From NCBI GenBank assembly GCA_029934195.1, contig JAOZMQ010000165.1, positions 1 through 6,701 on the forward strand: DNA of 6,701 nucleotides, given 5' to 3'. Numbering within the stretch: position 1 is the first letter of the stretch; each line of letters begins with the position of its first letter. Made by a program: the position numbers and the translations under genes. The stretch comes from Candidatus Cloacimonadota bacterium. Its GTDB lineage: Bacteria > Cloacimonadota > Cloacimonadia > Cloacimonadales > JAOZMQ01. Under the pieces are notes generated by a model, which was given only the letters and a program-made list of their open reading frames with translations, was not told where the DNA came from and did not search any database. Of the stretch, positions 6,188-6,701 are shown piece by piece.

Positions 6188-6701
6188 ATGATTTCATCAA
6201 TAAAAGATCCAATTAGAAAGAAAGTTATCCTTCTTGTTTTGTTATCTTTAACATCGTTAATGCTATTAACTTTCTCTCATCAATTCGGTTTTAAAATATA
6301 TGAGAGAAATTTAGAAAAAGAAATCAATAATCAAATTTCTAAAAAGGAAATTGGTGAATTAATTTCAAAAAATATTAATGAAAGCCATCTAAAAATTACC
6401 CATCTATTAAAATCATCGAATCCTTTAAGTTACGATATTTACAAACAAGAAAATAAAAAAATATGCAATCAAATTTATGAACTCCTGTCAATTCTTCAAA
6501 ACGGTGGAGAATACAATTATAAATATAATTTGAATTTAGCAAAACTGGATTTATCTAATATAATAATATCTTATAAGAAACCCACAAATGAAGGAATCGT
6601 ATTAGAAGCAATCAATCTTTTCCCAAAAATTAAGATGATTGAAGATAGTTTTAATGAAATATTAGATATCAAAGAAAAAATCTTAAATCTCAAATTTGCA
6701 T
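6188..6701 (+). CDS. Membrane sensor, copy 3 (3' end beyond window)
   Basis: The first 171 codons are visible and identical to residues 1-171 of the complete sensor: membrane segment 1 (about 12-29) and most of the outer sensor domain, including NGGEYNYKYNLNL at 105-117. The gene is cut by the right edge, not broken by a stop. The last base, 6701, is T where the other copies have A (first base of a serine codon), so codon 172 is altered or this is the start of sequence that differs from the repeat. The PAS and Cys-rich parts are presumed to lie downstream but cannot be seen. Confidence 0.82.
   Translation, partial: MISSIKDPIRKKVILLVLLSLTSLMLLTFSHQFGFKIYERNLEKEINNQISKKEIGELISKNINESHLKITHLLKSSNPLSYDIYKQENKKICNQIYELLSILQNGGEYNYKYNLNLAKLDLSNIIISYKKPTNEGIVLEAINLFPKIKMIEDSFNEILDIKEKILNLKFA

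Larger units (their letters stand above)
239..6700. repeat. Tandem direct repeat, 3,216-bp unit, about two copies
   Basis: Bases 239-3484 recur at 3455-6700 with the same order and spacing. I see no difference in the genes, and the noncoding spacers also read the same. The unit contains one lipoprotein gene, one sensor gene and one spacer. Such exactness means a very recent duplication, strong homogenisation, or an assembly that walked a repeat loop twice. Confidence 0.92.

Noticed and set aside
1..6701. CRISPR array, tRNA or rRNA genes
   Set aside because: No short regularly spaced repeats with unique spacers, no cloverleaf, and no rRNA-like sequence were seen. The only long repeat is the 3.2-kb gene-bearing unit.
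1..6701. Concatemer of a small circular plasmid of 3,216 bp
   Set aside because: No replication or mobilisation gene is in the unit, and both edges depart from the repeat (23 differences at left, a changed base at right), which a pure circle would not show.

Overview
The window is AT-rich bacterial DNA holding about two copies of a 3,216-bp tandem unit. Every base from 239 to 3484 recurs identically at 3455-6700. Each unit carries two same-strand genes 10 bp apart. The first is a 255-residue lipoprotein resembling ModA/PstS-type periplasmic oxyanion-binding proteins. The second is a 698-residue membrane protein with an extracytoplasmic sensor domain, three PAS domains and a C-terminal Cys/His-rich, probably zinc-binding module, but no histidine-kinase or other recognisable output domain. 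A 341-bp noncoding spacer precedes each lipoprotein gene.

Layout: 1-1852 is the 3' part of a first sensor gene, its start lying off the left edge. 1853-2193 is the spacer. 2194-2961 is lipoprotein gene 1. 2972-5068 is the only complete sensor gene. 5069-5409 is the second, identical spacer. 5410-6177 is lipoprotein gene 2, identical to gene 1. 6188-6701 is the 5' part of a third sensor gene, cut by the right edge. The spacer is a mosaic of small symmetric elements: an attC-like fold next to the sensor stop, a pair of near-perfect 17-base inverted repeats 223 bp apart end to end, a strong REP-like hairpin inside them, and a further 9-base inverted repeat.

The inferred system is a binding-protein-assisted signalling module. 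The secreted, lipid-anchored protein would capture a small anion, or another ligand, and present it to the membrane sensor's outer domain. The sensor would pass the signal inward through PAS domains to an unknown partner via the Cys-rich tail. No permease or ATPase gene is visible, which favours sensing over uptake, although transporter genes could lie outside the window.

The most informative detail is at the edges. Bases 1-238 differ from the matching part of the other copies at 23 positions, mostly silent, all in the outer sensor domain. Identity is then perfect from 239. At the right edge the last base departs from the repeat at unit position 269. A genuinely diverged paralogue therefore exists, and the entry and exit points of the array share a 30-base stretch. 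This fits either recent unequal crossover or gene conversion in a multi-copy family, or an assembly-graph loop with uncertain copy number.

The source is probably a Gram-negative bacterium (lipoprotein plus periplasmic sensor), AT-rich, using clear AGGAG ribosome-binding sites. The PAS/Cys-tail architecture and the spacer hairpin remind me of the Bacteroidota/Ignavibacteria/Cloacimonadota side of the tree, but this is a low-confidence impression.
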